DNA from: Mortierella alpina
Lineage: Eukaryota; Mortierellomycota; Mortierellomycetes; Mortierellales; Mortierellaceae
DNA length: 64,000 nt
Reading direction: 5' to 3'
Assembly: GCA_029449245.1 (NCBI GenBank)
Contig: JANATF010000020.1
Coordinates: forward strand, 248,001 to 312,000
The notes under the pieces are model-generated. The model did no database searches. It worked only from the letters and a program-made list of their open reading frames with translations, and was not told where the DNA came from. The position numbers and the translations under genes are program-made. The first letter of the stretch is position 1; each line of letters starts with the position of its first letter. Below are positions 49,017 to 61,181 of the stretch, in pieces.

Positions 49017-52000
49017 TTAATGCAGAGCGTTGTTCAACAGACCTGATATCTGCTCTAGCAAAAGTGCAAGCTGCGCCTCATGATTTTCCTGTTGTCTTGC
49101 AAGCTGTTCTTCAAACACTTGATGAAGTCGATCTCTCAATTGCTCGCTTTGCTCCTCGAACAGATCCTGCTGCTGCTTCAGTTGACGGTGTAGCTGCAGT
49201 TGATGCTCTTCAAGCTTCATCTCGAGCTCCCTTGCCATCGCGTCTTGACCATAACATCCTTGCTCCTGCTTTAGCGGCTGTTGCTCTGACTTGTCCAATT
49301 CATCTTCATGTTGAGCTGACAGAGACAACGGAACAGAGCTGTCCATGATTGATGCCGATTGCGACCTTGAAAGCATGCCAATGGAGAAAGAAGTGCTACC
49401 AAATAGTTTCCGACCATTTCCCTCGCTGGTCAGGATTTGCTTGCCGCCATCGAAGTATTTTTCTACGTCTTTTGCAGTCGCCGTGTAATAAATCTCCTTT
49501 GGAAACCACTTGTGGGCGTGTCGGAGACCTATGTCGAGCCGAGACACAGTCATTAATAGTCTATTTCGATCATCAATGAGATACTCACGGCACGACTCTC
49601 ATGCCTGCCTTCCAATCGAGTACAATTACCTGGGACGAGGTATGTCATATTCTCAGCGCTCTCAACGTATCCCAACTTGTTGCCGAGCCATACAAGTCGC
49701 CAGGTTTCGTCGCTTCTTGTGAATGCCACATTAAGCAATGCTATTGACAAGTCCATATTCGCTCTTGACGTTAGATTTAGACCTAAGCGTGTCGTAGCAA
49801 CAGGATTGCGCGCATACATCAAGCACAGTCAACTTGTTACCAATGAGAACATTGAGCATGAGAATAACAGTGAAAAACAGGTACGACATCATTATCGTAT
49901 GGAATGCCCAATCATTATCCGAGCTGAATTCTTTGCCAACGGGATCATATCGCCCACCCTGAACGCAGCGTAAGGCAAGGCAAAGGGAAGTGTGAGATTG
50001 AGCACCGCTGTGAAATGAGACGAATGAAAGGCATTGGTAATTGTTCTCACCATGAAAAAGTACGTGGACGATATCGCAGCGTAAAAGTTCTTCGGAAACT
50101 CTGTTTCTGTCATGGGACATGGCTCCACCGTGCATGCACGCAGCAGATGTAGGATGGCCACGGCGTATGCCAGAATTCCGCCGGCAAATATTATGAAGAA
50201 GATACGGATCTCGACAAAGATGCGGGTTATAATCGCGACAAAGTGGCACACCGCTTCGTTAACCCTCAGTTCGAAGAGCTATGGACACAATGGAAGAAAG
50301 TATTAGTTATCGTCAGCCCATTGAGCACATGAAGCGTATGTATGTGCGATCAATAAAGGAACGTCGCAAGGACGTACCAGGTGCAACGATATGACAAGCA
50401 CAGCAAAACTAAGGAGTCCTGGGTGTCCTCCTTCGGTGTTGTTACTGGAGGACAGAATGAGTTGGTTGATGCCTCCTGCGAGTGGGAGAGCAAAGGCCGC
50501 AAGATCGACGAGATTATATACAGACCTACAAAGATAATTCTGTACTTTTAGTCCCTTCATCAACATAACCAACATGTAATCATACAGAAGGCTTGTTACT
50601 CAGATGGCCTTACGATATGTACTCCCATCTGTGTTTGCTCAATTGCGCCACCTCTAGCCACAAGAAGATTGAGGCAACGATGATGATTGCGATGAAGACT
50701 CCAGTGAGGGACTCGCGATCGGGGCCGTAGACTTGCACGAAAACAGCCACGAGAACCAGGAGGTAAAAGCAACACTGGCATATAAAACGTGCCAGCCAGT
50801 AATAGAATCCAATGGTGTTCCTACAATAAAGTAATGTGTTAGTTGGCCATCATAAATGCAGGGGGCATAAAGGTCGAATTCCTTACCATTTATGCTCTAT
50901 CATAGCGACGATAGCCGGGTTCTCGAGCATCTCTGGTTGAAACTTCCGGCACTTGACATGGAGCTCATCTTTCAACTTGAATTTGTGCCAGATGATAACG
51001 AGCAACAATCTAATCCAGGACGGTACGGTGAGAGAGGCGGGAGCAAATACTACTGCCGCCTCTAATCCCGAACTATCCTTGCTCTTGTCCTGCCACAGTA
51101 GATCAAATGAGGTTACAAAGAGTGGACCCGTGTACTTGTCATTCTTGTGGTCGCCACACTTGCTAGAGCCAATCTGTAGAATTGGATTCTTGCAGCGATA
51201 TAAGGGTCGTGCACTGGCGCCCCAGATCTTGGCTCCAGGTGGGTGGACAATAACTTGATAGTCCAGGACGACCCTGCGACTTTTGATCGGTATGTATGCA
51301 AGGCTCTCCATCGTCGTCAGGGCGAGCTCGGTGTGAAACTGTTCCGCGTCAAGTAGCTCCGGTAAGCAGTGGATGATCGGCCGAAGGTAATGCGGGTCTT
51401 TCCTGTCCTTGGTTTTGCGAATGCAGTGATCAATAATGATTTCTGCAAGACCGACTGCTCGCGGCTGATTTCTGGCCTTCACCAAAAGAATCCAAATTGG
51501 ATTAAACCTGGCATCGAGAGCGCTGGCGTGAACCCATGATCCTGTGGACGCCTTGAGAGATGATGATACTGCAAACTCATACGAGTCCTTGACTTCAAAC
51601 TTCCATGCTCGGCATATGGCAGCCAGTACGCTCTCCATTGGTCGGTCCACATCAGGGAAGCTGTCAATATGGGCGCTGATGTATCGAAGGACTGCATCTC
51701 TGCACGTCTCATCCGCTTCTGCCAGGTTATCAATCCAGATGATGATGCCTTTCAAGAAGTCTGATCCATCTTCGCAGCGAGTCGGGTGTTCAGCTGTCGG
51801 GCGCATTGTCACATCCAGGCGGTGATCGTTTGTTCCTTTAATAAGGTGTTCCCGGCGAGCATGAAGCTGATGGTGGGGGCATACGTTCCAAAGGCCACCT
51901 CTAGTGTATGACATGTCGCTATTGTCTCGTCGGATACACCAGACATAGAGCAGGTCGAAGGGGCCGTCCAGAGTAGCAGGCAGAGCCCATACCATAAGAA

Positions 52001-54201
52001 GGAAAGGTGATGCAACTACGAGGCGCGAGCAGTTTTCAACGGGCACCGCATACTTATACTTCCATGGATTCGTGCGCAGATTGGTTCTCTTTTCCCATTC
52101 GTCAAAGCGATCTTGGAGTGGAGGGATGACGAACCGTCTCGAGTCGTTTTGGTGGTGGCTGGACACGTTCACCACGACGGACTGTAATCCATATGCGTGC
52201 CATGGGGATCCTACTGGTGGCGGTTGGAGTATGACTCGGAAACGTAGCCCAAGCGGCGAGGTCGACTCTTGCGGCAGAATGCTGAGAGAGGTAAGGTTGC
52301 CATCGCAGTCGGCATCGCATGCTGATCCTGTTGTTGGTGGATGTGAGAAGGGATGCAGAATGCGTCCATGCAGAGGGAGGAGGTCGAGGGTGGAAGCAAA
52401 AGCAGAGTAGAGATGCTGAGGGTAGGTTGTGGACGATCGCTGAGCCACAAACGCGCCTGGAATAGAAAACCAGCTGAGAAGTGCCATGCTGGTCGCGTCC
52501 AGAATATACCCCACTGCCCCTTGCCCAAAATCCGTGTCTCTTGCACTGGTCTGAACCAGAATCTGGGTGTCGCCACATATGAACTGGATGCCCGAGATCG
52601 TCTTGACGGCAGCGGGCACGGGGCTCGACCCAAGGACAGTTCCAGAGGCTGTCAGATGCGTGGTGATGTGTCGGCCTCTGTGGATCGCCATGACAGAGTC
52701 ATCGTTGGACAGCCCAACGGTTGTATGATCGAGATGTCCCATAGGTCGGTATTCCTGTTGCCATAGAGCAAACGAAACTATTGATCCGTCCTCGAGGCTC
52801 CATACTAGCACCTCGTAGTCATAGCTGGGTGTCCATGTGAAGTACCGTCCCTGAATACCGTTGATCAGCCTCCATGCGTTTGGGACTTGGAAATGAGGGT
52901 TATCCTGCGGCTGGTCGATCTTGATCGTGCGTATGTGAGTCCAGCCCTGGTATACGCCGTAAACCTGGACAGAGTCGCTTTCACAAGTAATAAACAGCTC
53001 GTCTTTCACATCCTTGACGCTCCGGGTGGTTATATGGAACTTTCCGTAGCCTCTAAAGTTGGCAAGGTCCTCGCAGCACTTAGGCAGGACATACGGCTCC
53101 AATGTAGAGGGTGCTGCAGACGATGATTGGTTGTTACTACTCAGGCAGTATATGGCGAATGCGCTTGGCTCGTTGTGCACGTCCTGCGGCATGTAGGATG
53201 CTGAAGCATCTGTTAGCACCAACTGCGTTGCATCCCAGGAAAGTGACACCTTGTAAGACTGCTCTGGAGAGCGACCCTGAATCTCAGGCACCAACACTCT
53301 CTTTGTAGCGCAATTTTGTGAATGGCGCGCTTTGCTCTCGGGGTCCGCTGGCACCGGAATTAGCAATGTGGATGTCCTATCAAGACTACGTGCATGCGGC
53401 GTCAATTTCCAGACATCTAGGGCGAGACCGTCGCTGACCTCTGCAAGCGTTGCTGCGTAAGATTCATTGCCCGAGATGGCATAGTGCAAAATCTTTTTGG
53501 GAGGCGCCGAAGCCTCGTCCGCTGCACCACTGCGGCTGTTGATATTGAGCGACCAGGCGGATGGCTCGTGAATGCGAGGAGAGGGATCTATGCATATCGG
53601 AAAAATATGTGAGTGTATAAACAAATGAAAAAGAGTGAGGACGACCTCTCCTCGCGCGTCCGAGAATGACACACACACATACCCATTAACCTATCACTAT
53701 CCCAAAGTTCCATGTGGTGAAGCTTCAGACACCCGAGGTCGGAATCGAGTGCCATGCCCAGAACTGGCCGTATTTCCATGACCATCACCTTGGGACCAAC
53801 GGCATCGCGTTTCTCGAGCTGCTGATGCAACTTCCAACGGAGAACACCGGCGTCGTGCTCTGCTGTGGAAACAAGGTCTAAGTGTTTTGTCCTACTTGTT
53901 CCTGAGGCATTTATATTCATATGTACCATAGCACCAGCCTTACATGTCATTTCTATGAGGCTCTGGTGAGAAATGATCTAAAGGCATAGGAACATGGTGA
54001 GAATGCTCGTATCGGATAGATCCATGAACAGGGAGTGCTGCAATGACTTTCTATACTTGCCTCACTTGGTCCAAAGTCCTTGACGCCTGTCGAGATGTTG
54101 AATGTGATGGACTCAATCTTTTCAATGCATAGATTCACGACTGACACGCCGAGAACTACGTTATACAATCCTTGATCCCAACCCCCCATATCAAAATGCC
54201 A
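49017..54201 (-). CDS. Large beta-propeller/TRP-like ion channel with C-terminal coiled coil
   Basis: Nine exons close in phase: 54201-54061, 53977-53683, 53587-50887, 50820-50614, 50525-50378, 50278-50051, 49958-49841, 49740-49630, 49528-49017, about 1,486 aa, plus probable 5' exons (listed separately). An N-terminal beta-rich module (FDMGGWDQGLYNVVLGVSVV) precedes about 550 residues of propeller-like strands with Trp/Asp blades. A helical region follows, then six or so membrane segments: WIRLLLVIIWH, YYWLARFICQCCFYLLVLVA, FIAIIIVASIFLWL, LLSFAVLVISLHL, IFFIIFAGGILAYAVAILHL, and a last helix IMMSYLFFTVILMLNVLIAL. A pore-like loop lies in SSTYFFMGGRYDPV. After the last helix comes a TRP-like WFPKEIYYTAT segment and a Gln/Glu-rich coiled coil. 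I place it in the fungal ion-transport-domain proteins that resemble TRP channels, probably a cation channel; ion and trigger are unknown. Intron 53978-54060 has a GC donor. Confidence 0.8.
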
Positions 54202-54411
54202 CTAGGAATGCAATTCTATCAATACTTTTACACGCGGGAATCTATCATGATCTGCCAATGAGTTTGACATGAAATCAAACAACCCTTACGCTGATGAACC
54301 GTTTGTTTGCATTCGCTCTGACAGACGCTCTTCTTTTCACACTATTGACAGACGCGTTAACTCAAAGGATTGGATCACTCTTCCACTGAGTTCAGACCTG
54401 CTGGTCCCTAC

Positions 54412-54676
54412 CTCTCTGTACACAGGAATGTATATGGGGACCCGTCTATAAGCCAGCTGTTCTTCCTATACACACTCCCTTCATTGTTCATGAAATACCA
54501 CTTGCGAACTTTGGGACCAAGGTTAGTCACTGAGTGAGTACTTTTCTTCTGGATCCAGTGCTCGTTGACATACCTGGCACTAGAGTAGTTTTCTTCTCCG
54601 GTGACGATACAAGACACCCACTGGTATTAGGGGCCGGCTCGAGTTCCTCCGGGATTGACACCGTGTAATGTTCCAT
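54412..54676 (-). CDS. Probable N-terminal exons of the ion-channel gene
   Basis: On the minus strand an ATG at 54676 opens a frame (54676-54574, beginning MEHYTVSIPEELEPAPNTSG) that ends at a strong donor GTATGT. A 44-base intron to an acceptor next to 54529 continues in phase through PKVRKWYFMNNEGSVYRKNS to about 54412. The sequence is protein-like and sits just upstream of the MGGWDQ exon of the channel. The join from here to 54201 needs a phase-0 junction that I could not place. An intermediate exon near 54340-54410 is possible. Treat as an unresolved 5' end. Confidence 0.4.
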
Positions 54677-55268
54677 CCTTGAGATGATCGTAGTGCAAGG
54701 AATGCAATGGAGGAGACAGGAATCGAGGAATTGAAGAGGAGAGAGGGAGGTGAAAATAGACCAGAGTCATGGTGTACACACTGTACAAACTGCGATGCGT
54801 AACACGATGGCCGCAATGTATGACAAGTGCAACTTTGAATTTTTGAACAGGGGCTATCTCTTACACTTCTACCCAAGCATCCCTCGCCGCATTGTAAGGG
54901 GCGATGGACCGCTGTGCTTAGCAGTTTTGCGCCTTTCTGTACCTGACCTCGAAGGTTCCGAATCCTTGGGCGAGCAACGTGCTTTGTTACAAACGATCAA
55001 ATAGCTTTCGATCGCGACCGCCGTCACTCTTCAGAACGCGTTGGAACTTGATGCCTTGTGCGGGCTGGAATCGCGAGCGCATCCCCGCAGTTGGGCCACA
55101 ATGGCCCTCTACACAAATGCCGTTGTGCACAGGCACCACTGGCAAATGCTTACAAAGGTCTCTTTTCACTCAACCCACGGCGGCAGCACTCTAAGCGCGC
55201 CATTATATTCTCTTCATGACTTTTGCTCCTGCCTCTGCAACCTTTCCTATCTATTGAGCCATAGCGAT
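54677..55268. other. Divergent intergenic region, ion channel / aspartic protease
   Basis: Nearly 600 bases with no recognisable gene. It should hold both promoters. Overlapping frames on the plus strand continue upstream of the protease ATG without similarity to anything I know. Confidence 0.4.
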
Positions 55269-58229
55269 ATGCCAAATCCTTCAAACCCATCCACCCGTGT
55301 AGCGCATATTTGCATCTCTCAACATCCTCACCCTTCGAGGACAAAGCATTATAGCCGCACAAGGCGCCATCCACCACGGCTAGGTCTCTCACTGACCTTG
55401 TGCCTGATCCTCGCGCTCGGCCCCTCTGCACTCTCCTCACTCTCCGGCTCTTCATCTCAGGTGGCTGTGTGCAGTGCAGCGCCGGCACTGTGGGCACCTC
55501 TTGCTGATGTGTTCGATACCATTTTTCACAAGCCCCGGAATCGGGACGATGGTGCAGTGGAAGCCAATCTGACCCCCGTCCCTCCAACACAGGACATCAA
55601 CGGCGTCCCAAGCATGCCGTCTGAATCGAACGATGCTGGGGACACGTCCACGGCTCCTACAGCCAACGACTTTGGTGTGGTGCATCTGGATCTAGAGGGC
55701 GACCCTAACTGCGACTACACGACCAAGGTCAGGATTGCGGGATCCGAGGTAAACAGGCAGGGTGAGGCGGACACCGTCGAACGATGGATCAAGCATGCAG
55801 AAAAGATTTATCCACCTAACTCTTTTTTTTTTTTTTTTTTTTTTTCACGCTCGTCCTTTTCTTATTCTTTCTCCCCATTCTCCCATTCTCCCATTCTCCC
55901 CACTCTCCTCATTCTCCTCACCCCCTTTCTTCCCTCTCGATGATTCCTCTACTCCCTTCGCATCCTTAGTACAACGTCATCATCGATACTGGCAGCGCCC
56001 ACTTTGCTGTCGCATCCAGCGCATGTCGCGACTGCATCATACCTCGCAGGGACCACTACCGCCCGAACGAGGAGGAAGAGATCGTCGTCGACAGTGACCC
56101 GCAACTACAGGACGCACAGGACCCACGCAGCAGTATACCCGCATCACTGCACGACCAGGAGCCCTTGAATCTTATCAAAGAGCAGCCCACAGACCAGCAT
56201 ACCCACACTCGACTCTCCTCTTCCACATCATCGTCAACATCCACAACCCTCAGCGCGGCCCCCACAAGCACATCCTTCACGTGTGCATCATCCCCAACAA
56301 CGTCGTCCTCAGGCCTGTCTACGCCAGTGGCAGACACCATTCTTAGGACAGGTTCATCGACCTTTCCTATCGGCTCTATACCCCTAGCTCATTCTGTGAA
56401 ACCGTCCGAGCCACTTGCGTTCAAACTCAAGGCAAAGGCCGTCTTTGACGGACGCAGGAGCATAATGAAAGCTATGCAGGCGTCCTTGTCTCGTCTTGAC
56501 CATGAGCCTGTGGTAACTAGTACGGGTTCTCAACCAACAGCATCGAGCGGCACCGCCTCCAGTTCAACCGGTCCCGAAGTTGCCCCAGCAGCAGCGACAG
56601 CTTCGATAACCTCAGCGTATCTGCAAGGACCACGGATACGAGTGCACGAGCGGCGCTTGGTTGCCGCGCCGGCCGAGAATCTCTATCCGCTATCGCCGTC
56701 ACGCGAGTACGGACAAACGATCAGTGTCAGCTACGGAATCAAGTCGCACTCGGTGGGATGGAATGGAGTCATGACAACGGATTTGTTAACCTTGGATATG
56801 GCCAAGGTAGAGCCCACCACAGCATTTACAGCTCAGTCAGCCAACTCGACGTCCTCGTATGCACCAGGCAAGATCATGGAGAAGGAGGCCAGCGTGGAAT
56901 TCGCAGCGATTTTGGAGAACAATGGGTTTTTTAGCCAGGAGTGCGGCGCTCAACATGGTATTTGGGGTCTGGCCTACAGGACTCTAAGCGTCGATCGGAA
57001 GCCGACTCTGTTTGACACCCTTTCGGCGTCCATGAAAATCCCCAACGGATTTGCATTGCAGCTCTGTGGAAGGACATCCAACACGACAAAATCAGGAAAC
57101 ATGTTCCTAGGAGGCTACTCAATGAACCATCTTGCTGAGCCTATGCAGTTTGTACCGCTGGTTAAGAAAGACTGGTATCAGGTGCGCCTGGATGGCTTCA
57201 AGGTCATGGGCGAAACTGTCAAGGGCATGCAGAACGTGAACCTGCCAAAGACTATCGTCGACAGTGGAACGACCAACATTCTGATGAGTCACTACAACTT
57301 GCAGTTCCTAATCCAGTCCTTGGCGCGTTCAGATGTTGTGCGTTGGTCGAGTGTTATCCCGGATGAGGACATCAATAACTTTTGGTTTCGGAATGCTGTT
57401 CTTCGTCTGCCCCGCTCCGCTTTCCAGATCTCAACAGCTGCACGGTCTGTGGAGGTGGTTCTTTCTGGAGTGGCGATCCCGATCTACACCTCCAGCTTTT
57501 TAAGGATCAAGCCTGTATCTGCAGCGCAAGCGCCCGAAGGCTACGTGGACTTTTGGTGGCATGGTAAGTCCAAAGGTTGTGTGCAGTTCAGAGCTATGGC
57601 TTGTCATGGCTTGTTATGGTTTGTTATGGCTCGTTTATGCTGCATCACGTCATTTTAACGAGGCATTGCACGTCTTTCCTATCGAGGTAGGGTTCGCCTC
57701 AAGCACCCCACCCGATGCGGTTGAGGCTGAAGAAGCAAGCGGAGGAGCGATCATGCCCGGAAGCGTGGGTACTATTCTTGGAGAGACCCTTTTCTCTGGC
57801 AAGGTTGTCTATTTTGAGCGCGGTCAAGATGGAGCAAGCCCTGAGGATCCTGACTTTGGAAGGATAGGTTTTGGACGAGGCAAGAATTGCTTTGCGCCTG
57901 CGGAACATGCCTCTGTCAACGTCTTGGCAAGCGAAGGAAAGGTTGTCAGCCTCGATGGACTAGGCCCTGTGCGGGTAGCAGCAACCAGCGATGCAAGGGC
58001 GACAAAAAAGACTGGTAGCGATAGCGGTACTGCCACGCAGGGCAGTCAAGGTGGCACGGACCCAACACAGCCTCGAGCGGCATCGCCTCCACCGATTCAT
58101 TTCCCAGGCCTGTCGGGACCGATTCGACTGATGGGCAGTGCCTCTCATTCCTTCCAGGGCCTTGGCAAAGGAATGGGATGCAGGTTGGTGAGCGGACTGC
58201 TCGTGGCGGGCATGGCGCAACTGCTCTGA
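55269..58229 (+). CDS. Pepsin-like (A1) aspartic protease with long Ser/Thr-rich insert
   Basis: Secreted or surface aspartyl protease. Exons 55269-55748, 55970-57563, 57691-58229 close in phase to 870 aa. A hydrophobic segment at about residues 37-62 (LGLSLTLCLILALGP) follows a basic stretch and acts as signal peptide or signal anchor. The first catalytic motif is IIDTGSAHF (Asp166), the second IVDSGTTN (Asp591), both intact. The spacing between them, 425 residues, is more than double that of pepsin because about 240 Ser/Thr/Pro/His residues are inserted after the first motif. The flap Tyr may lie in YGIKSHSVGWNGVM. The C-terminus is Gly/Thr/Pro-rich and ends in a hydrophobic tail (LVSGLLVAGMAQLL) suited to GPI attachment. 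The family resembles fungal yapsin/BACE-like enzymes; the substrate is unknown. Confidence 0.85.
55825..55895 (+). repeat. Poly-T tract and CCCATTCT repeat in protease intron 1
   Basis: Intron 1 contains a run of about 22 T (55825-55846) followed by three or so copies of CCCATTCT (about 55873-55900). It is simple sequence and prone to length polymorphism. Confidence 0.85.
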
Positions 58230-58866
58230 GGTCGAGGCATTAGAGTGCTGGAGCCACTTTGTTGAACGAGCATAAGCAAAATAGAGTTTTGTTTGCTGCG
58301 ATGATGGCATAGTGCGGTCATACAACGCTTTGTTCGGTCCACCTTCGCTCACTGAACAGCGAAGGTCATGACGCGGGGGGGGAGCCACGGGAAGGGAGGT
58401 GCGGCGGACTAGGGCGGGCTGTTCAGTGCCACTGTGCCTGGAATGGATGCAGTCGCAGTGCCATTGGACACATCTTGCTGCTGTTATGCAGCGCCGGTGT
58501 GTGGGCAATGTCTGCACGCGGTGTGTTTGATTAGGCTATTTGTCTTGGGTGATCTGTGGCTGGCCAGCATCATTCGAGTCCACACCGACTGTCGAAGTGC
58601 CTGTCTTCGGGAGCGATTCCTTTTCCACGCCCTCGCTCTCTCTCTCTCTTTCTTCCCTTTCGCACACCCTTTCCTCATTTCCAACTCGCCTGCTGCCTCG
58701 TCCTCGCCCTGCCCGGCCCTGTCCTGTTCTGTCCTGTGCTTCCTCATTCCCACCGTCCTGCGTACGAACATCTCCCCCCAATACCCTACACCACCCTCTC
58801 GCACTCTCTCACAGCAGCAGCCACAGCAGCCAACCACAGCTCTCACAAGCACACTCGCACCGAGCT
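58230..58866. other. Intergenic, probable NIPA promoter
   Basis: 637 bases between two genes on the same strand. A pyrimidine-rich belt (58630-58680) and TCCTGT repeats (58720-58740) precede the NIPA start. No gene is visible. Confidence 0.4.
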
Positions 58867-61143
58867 ATGGACGCACAGCAACCTGCGCCCGGCGGCAACG
58901 GGGTTGATCCACCACCCACCTACTACAAGTTTATCGGCATGGGACTTGCCATCTCCAGTGGTAATCGATAGCTCGAGAGTCAGAGAGTGTGAGAGAGAGT
59001 GTGTGTGAGAGAGAGCACGGGCGAGGCGGTGCTAGAGAGTCAGCGACCTCTACCACCCTGCGCGGTCGTCCCTTTGCACCTCACCGCCATCATTGCGATG
59101 GCTGTGGTTATCGTGCCATCTCCCAAACCACTCTCATTCCCGACTGTCCCTGCTGTTCTTGGCGGATGAATCTAACCAGCTTACCCTGTTTATTGTCTGC
59201 GTTTCATTTCTTCTTGCGATAGGCGCATTCATCGGAGCCTCCTTCGTAGTAAAGAAAAAGGGCCTTCTTTTGAGCAGCACGATTGCAGGCGAAGGCCATG
59301 CCTATCTGCGCTCGCCGCTGTGGTGGACAGGGATGGTCATGAGTGAGTTGGACACGACGGCCATTGCGATGCTTATACTGTCGATGGCGATGCTGCGACT
59401 GACCCTTTGCGTGCTGTTCTCCAGTGATCGTGGGCGAGATCTGCAACTTTATAGCCTACTCGTTTGCGCCTGCACTGATCGTCACCCCGCTCGGAGCACT
59501 CAGCGTCGTTGTATGGTATGCAGCATTGCACATGCACATGGGTGTCCACTCGCTATAGCAAGCCTCTTTTCCCTCCCTTCCCTCTTTTCCCTCCTACCTT
59601 CCTCCTCTTGCACCTCCTCCTCCTGCCTTGATTCCCATCATTGCCAACCATGCCCGTGTCACCAACACACCCTTGAGTCCCATGCTCATCCTCTTCATTC
59701 ATCCAACCTCGTAGCGCCGTCCTCTCGTCCATCGTCCTCAAGGAAAAGCTCAATCTCCACGGCAAGATTGGCTGTGCTCTCTGCATCGTCGGCGCTGTCG
59801 TCATTGTCCTCCATGCACCAGGTACAAACATGCTCCTTCACACGACTATGCAATCTTGCCGCTGACTCTTTGCACTCTTTTCAGCCGCACTAACTCTCCA
59901 TCCCACTTTGCCCAACAGCTCAGGCAGCCGTGACTGACATTGACCAGTTCAAGCACTTTGTGATTCAACCAGGTAACTTGGGCAACTTTGTTCTGACGTT
60001 GCGCACGGACATTGCCAGAGCTCGGTCGTTGAATGTCAGTCCTTGCAGCTAACCGTCGTGGCGTCTGTCTGGCATTGCATCACTTTAGGCTTCCTTGTCT
60101 ACATGTGCTTGGTGATTGCAGTGAGTTTGGGTATTGTGTGGAAGGTGGCACCAAAGTATGGCAAGGACCATCTGCTTGTGTACATCACGGTTTGCTCGCT
60201 GATCGGTTCGCTCTCGGTGGTAGCAACACAGGGACTCGGAGCTGCCATCGTCCTCAACATCACCACAGGGACGCCTCAGTTCAACCACTGGTTCATCTAT
60301 GTAACCATCGTCTTTGTCATCTGTACGATGCTCACCGAGATCAACTACCTCAACAAGTCTCTGAATCTCTTCAACACCGCCATGGTGACGCCAGTGTACT
60401 ATGTCTTCTTCACAAGTGCCACCCTGGTAGCCTCTGTCATCTTGTTCCAAGGCTTCTCGGCGAGTGCCACGTCCATTATGACTGTCGTCATGGGGTTCTT
60501 TGTCATCTGTGCGGGCGTTATTCTCCTGCAGACCTCAAAGGCGGCGGCGCTTTCAGAAGCCATGAAGAAATCAAAGAGTACACTGTCCATTCCTTCAAGC
60601 CACGAGGATGACGAGAAGGACGAGCTAGATCCAGGTCCAATGGAGCTGCGTGCCGTTCCTTTCGACTCTATTCGGAAAATAGTCCGAGCAAGCACCATGC
60701 CCAATAGTCCATTTTCGCACCCTTCAACACCAAACCCTTCCACAGCCAGTGGCAATCATCACCAGCGTGATCCGCAATTTTCGCACAACTATTTCTTCAG
60801 TCGACTGCACAGGCGCACGGCCCAAGGAAATGCTGCACACCCTCAACCGACACTGCAGATCCCACTTCAGGGCGTGATCATCATACCGGACAATGGCGAC
60901 GATCCTGGCCATTCAAGCGAACTCCCGCTGCCCGTAATTGGACTCGGACCAGCAGTGGTCATCAACCCGATCGAAAAAGAGAAGCTCAAGGCAAAGGAAG
61001 ACACTCTGCCACAAGAATATCAGGAGAAAGCTGTTGAGGGTAAAACTGTATCCACCCAAACCACATCGACTCAGGCGGACGTCGACGAGCCGTCACGAAC
61101 GGAATTGGTATCAACTGCATCCACATTACGCGAAAAAGAGTAG
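58867..61143 (+). CDS. NIPA-type magnesium transporter
   Basis: Multi-pass membrane protein of the NIPA/DUF803 family, implicated in Mg2+ transport. Exons 58867-58960, 59223-59342, 59425-59515, 59715-59821, 59919-59972, 60089-61143 close in phase to 506 aa. Family signatures: [13 protein letters not shown] followed by [14 protein letters not shown]; a [18 protein letters not shown] segment; [37 protein letters not shown]; and the later helices with [14 protein letters not shown] and [20 protein letters not shown]. About nine membrane helices are seen, ending near residue 320. The long cytosolic C-tail (about 180 residues) is Ser/Pro/Glu-rich. Its stop is only 38 bases from the stop of the convergent methyltransferase gene, so the 3' ends must overlap. 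Confidence 0.92.
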
Positions 61144-61181
61144 CAGAAAAACATGCTCTATTCAAATTGTATTGCCTCACT

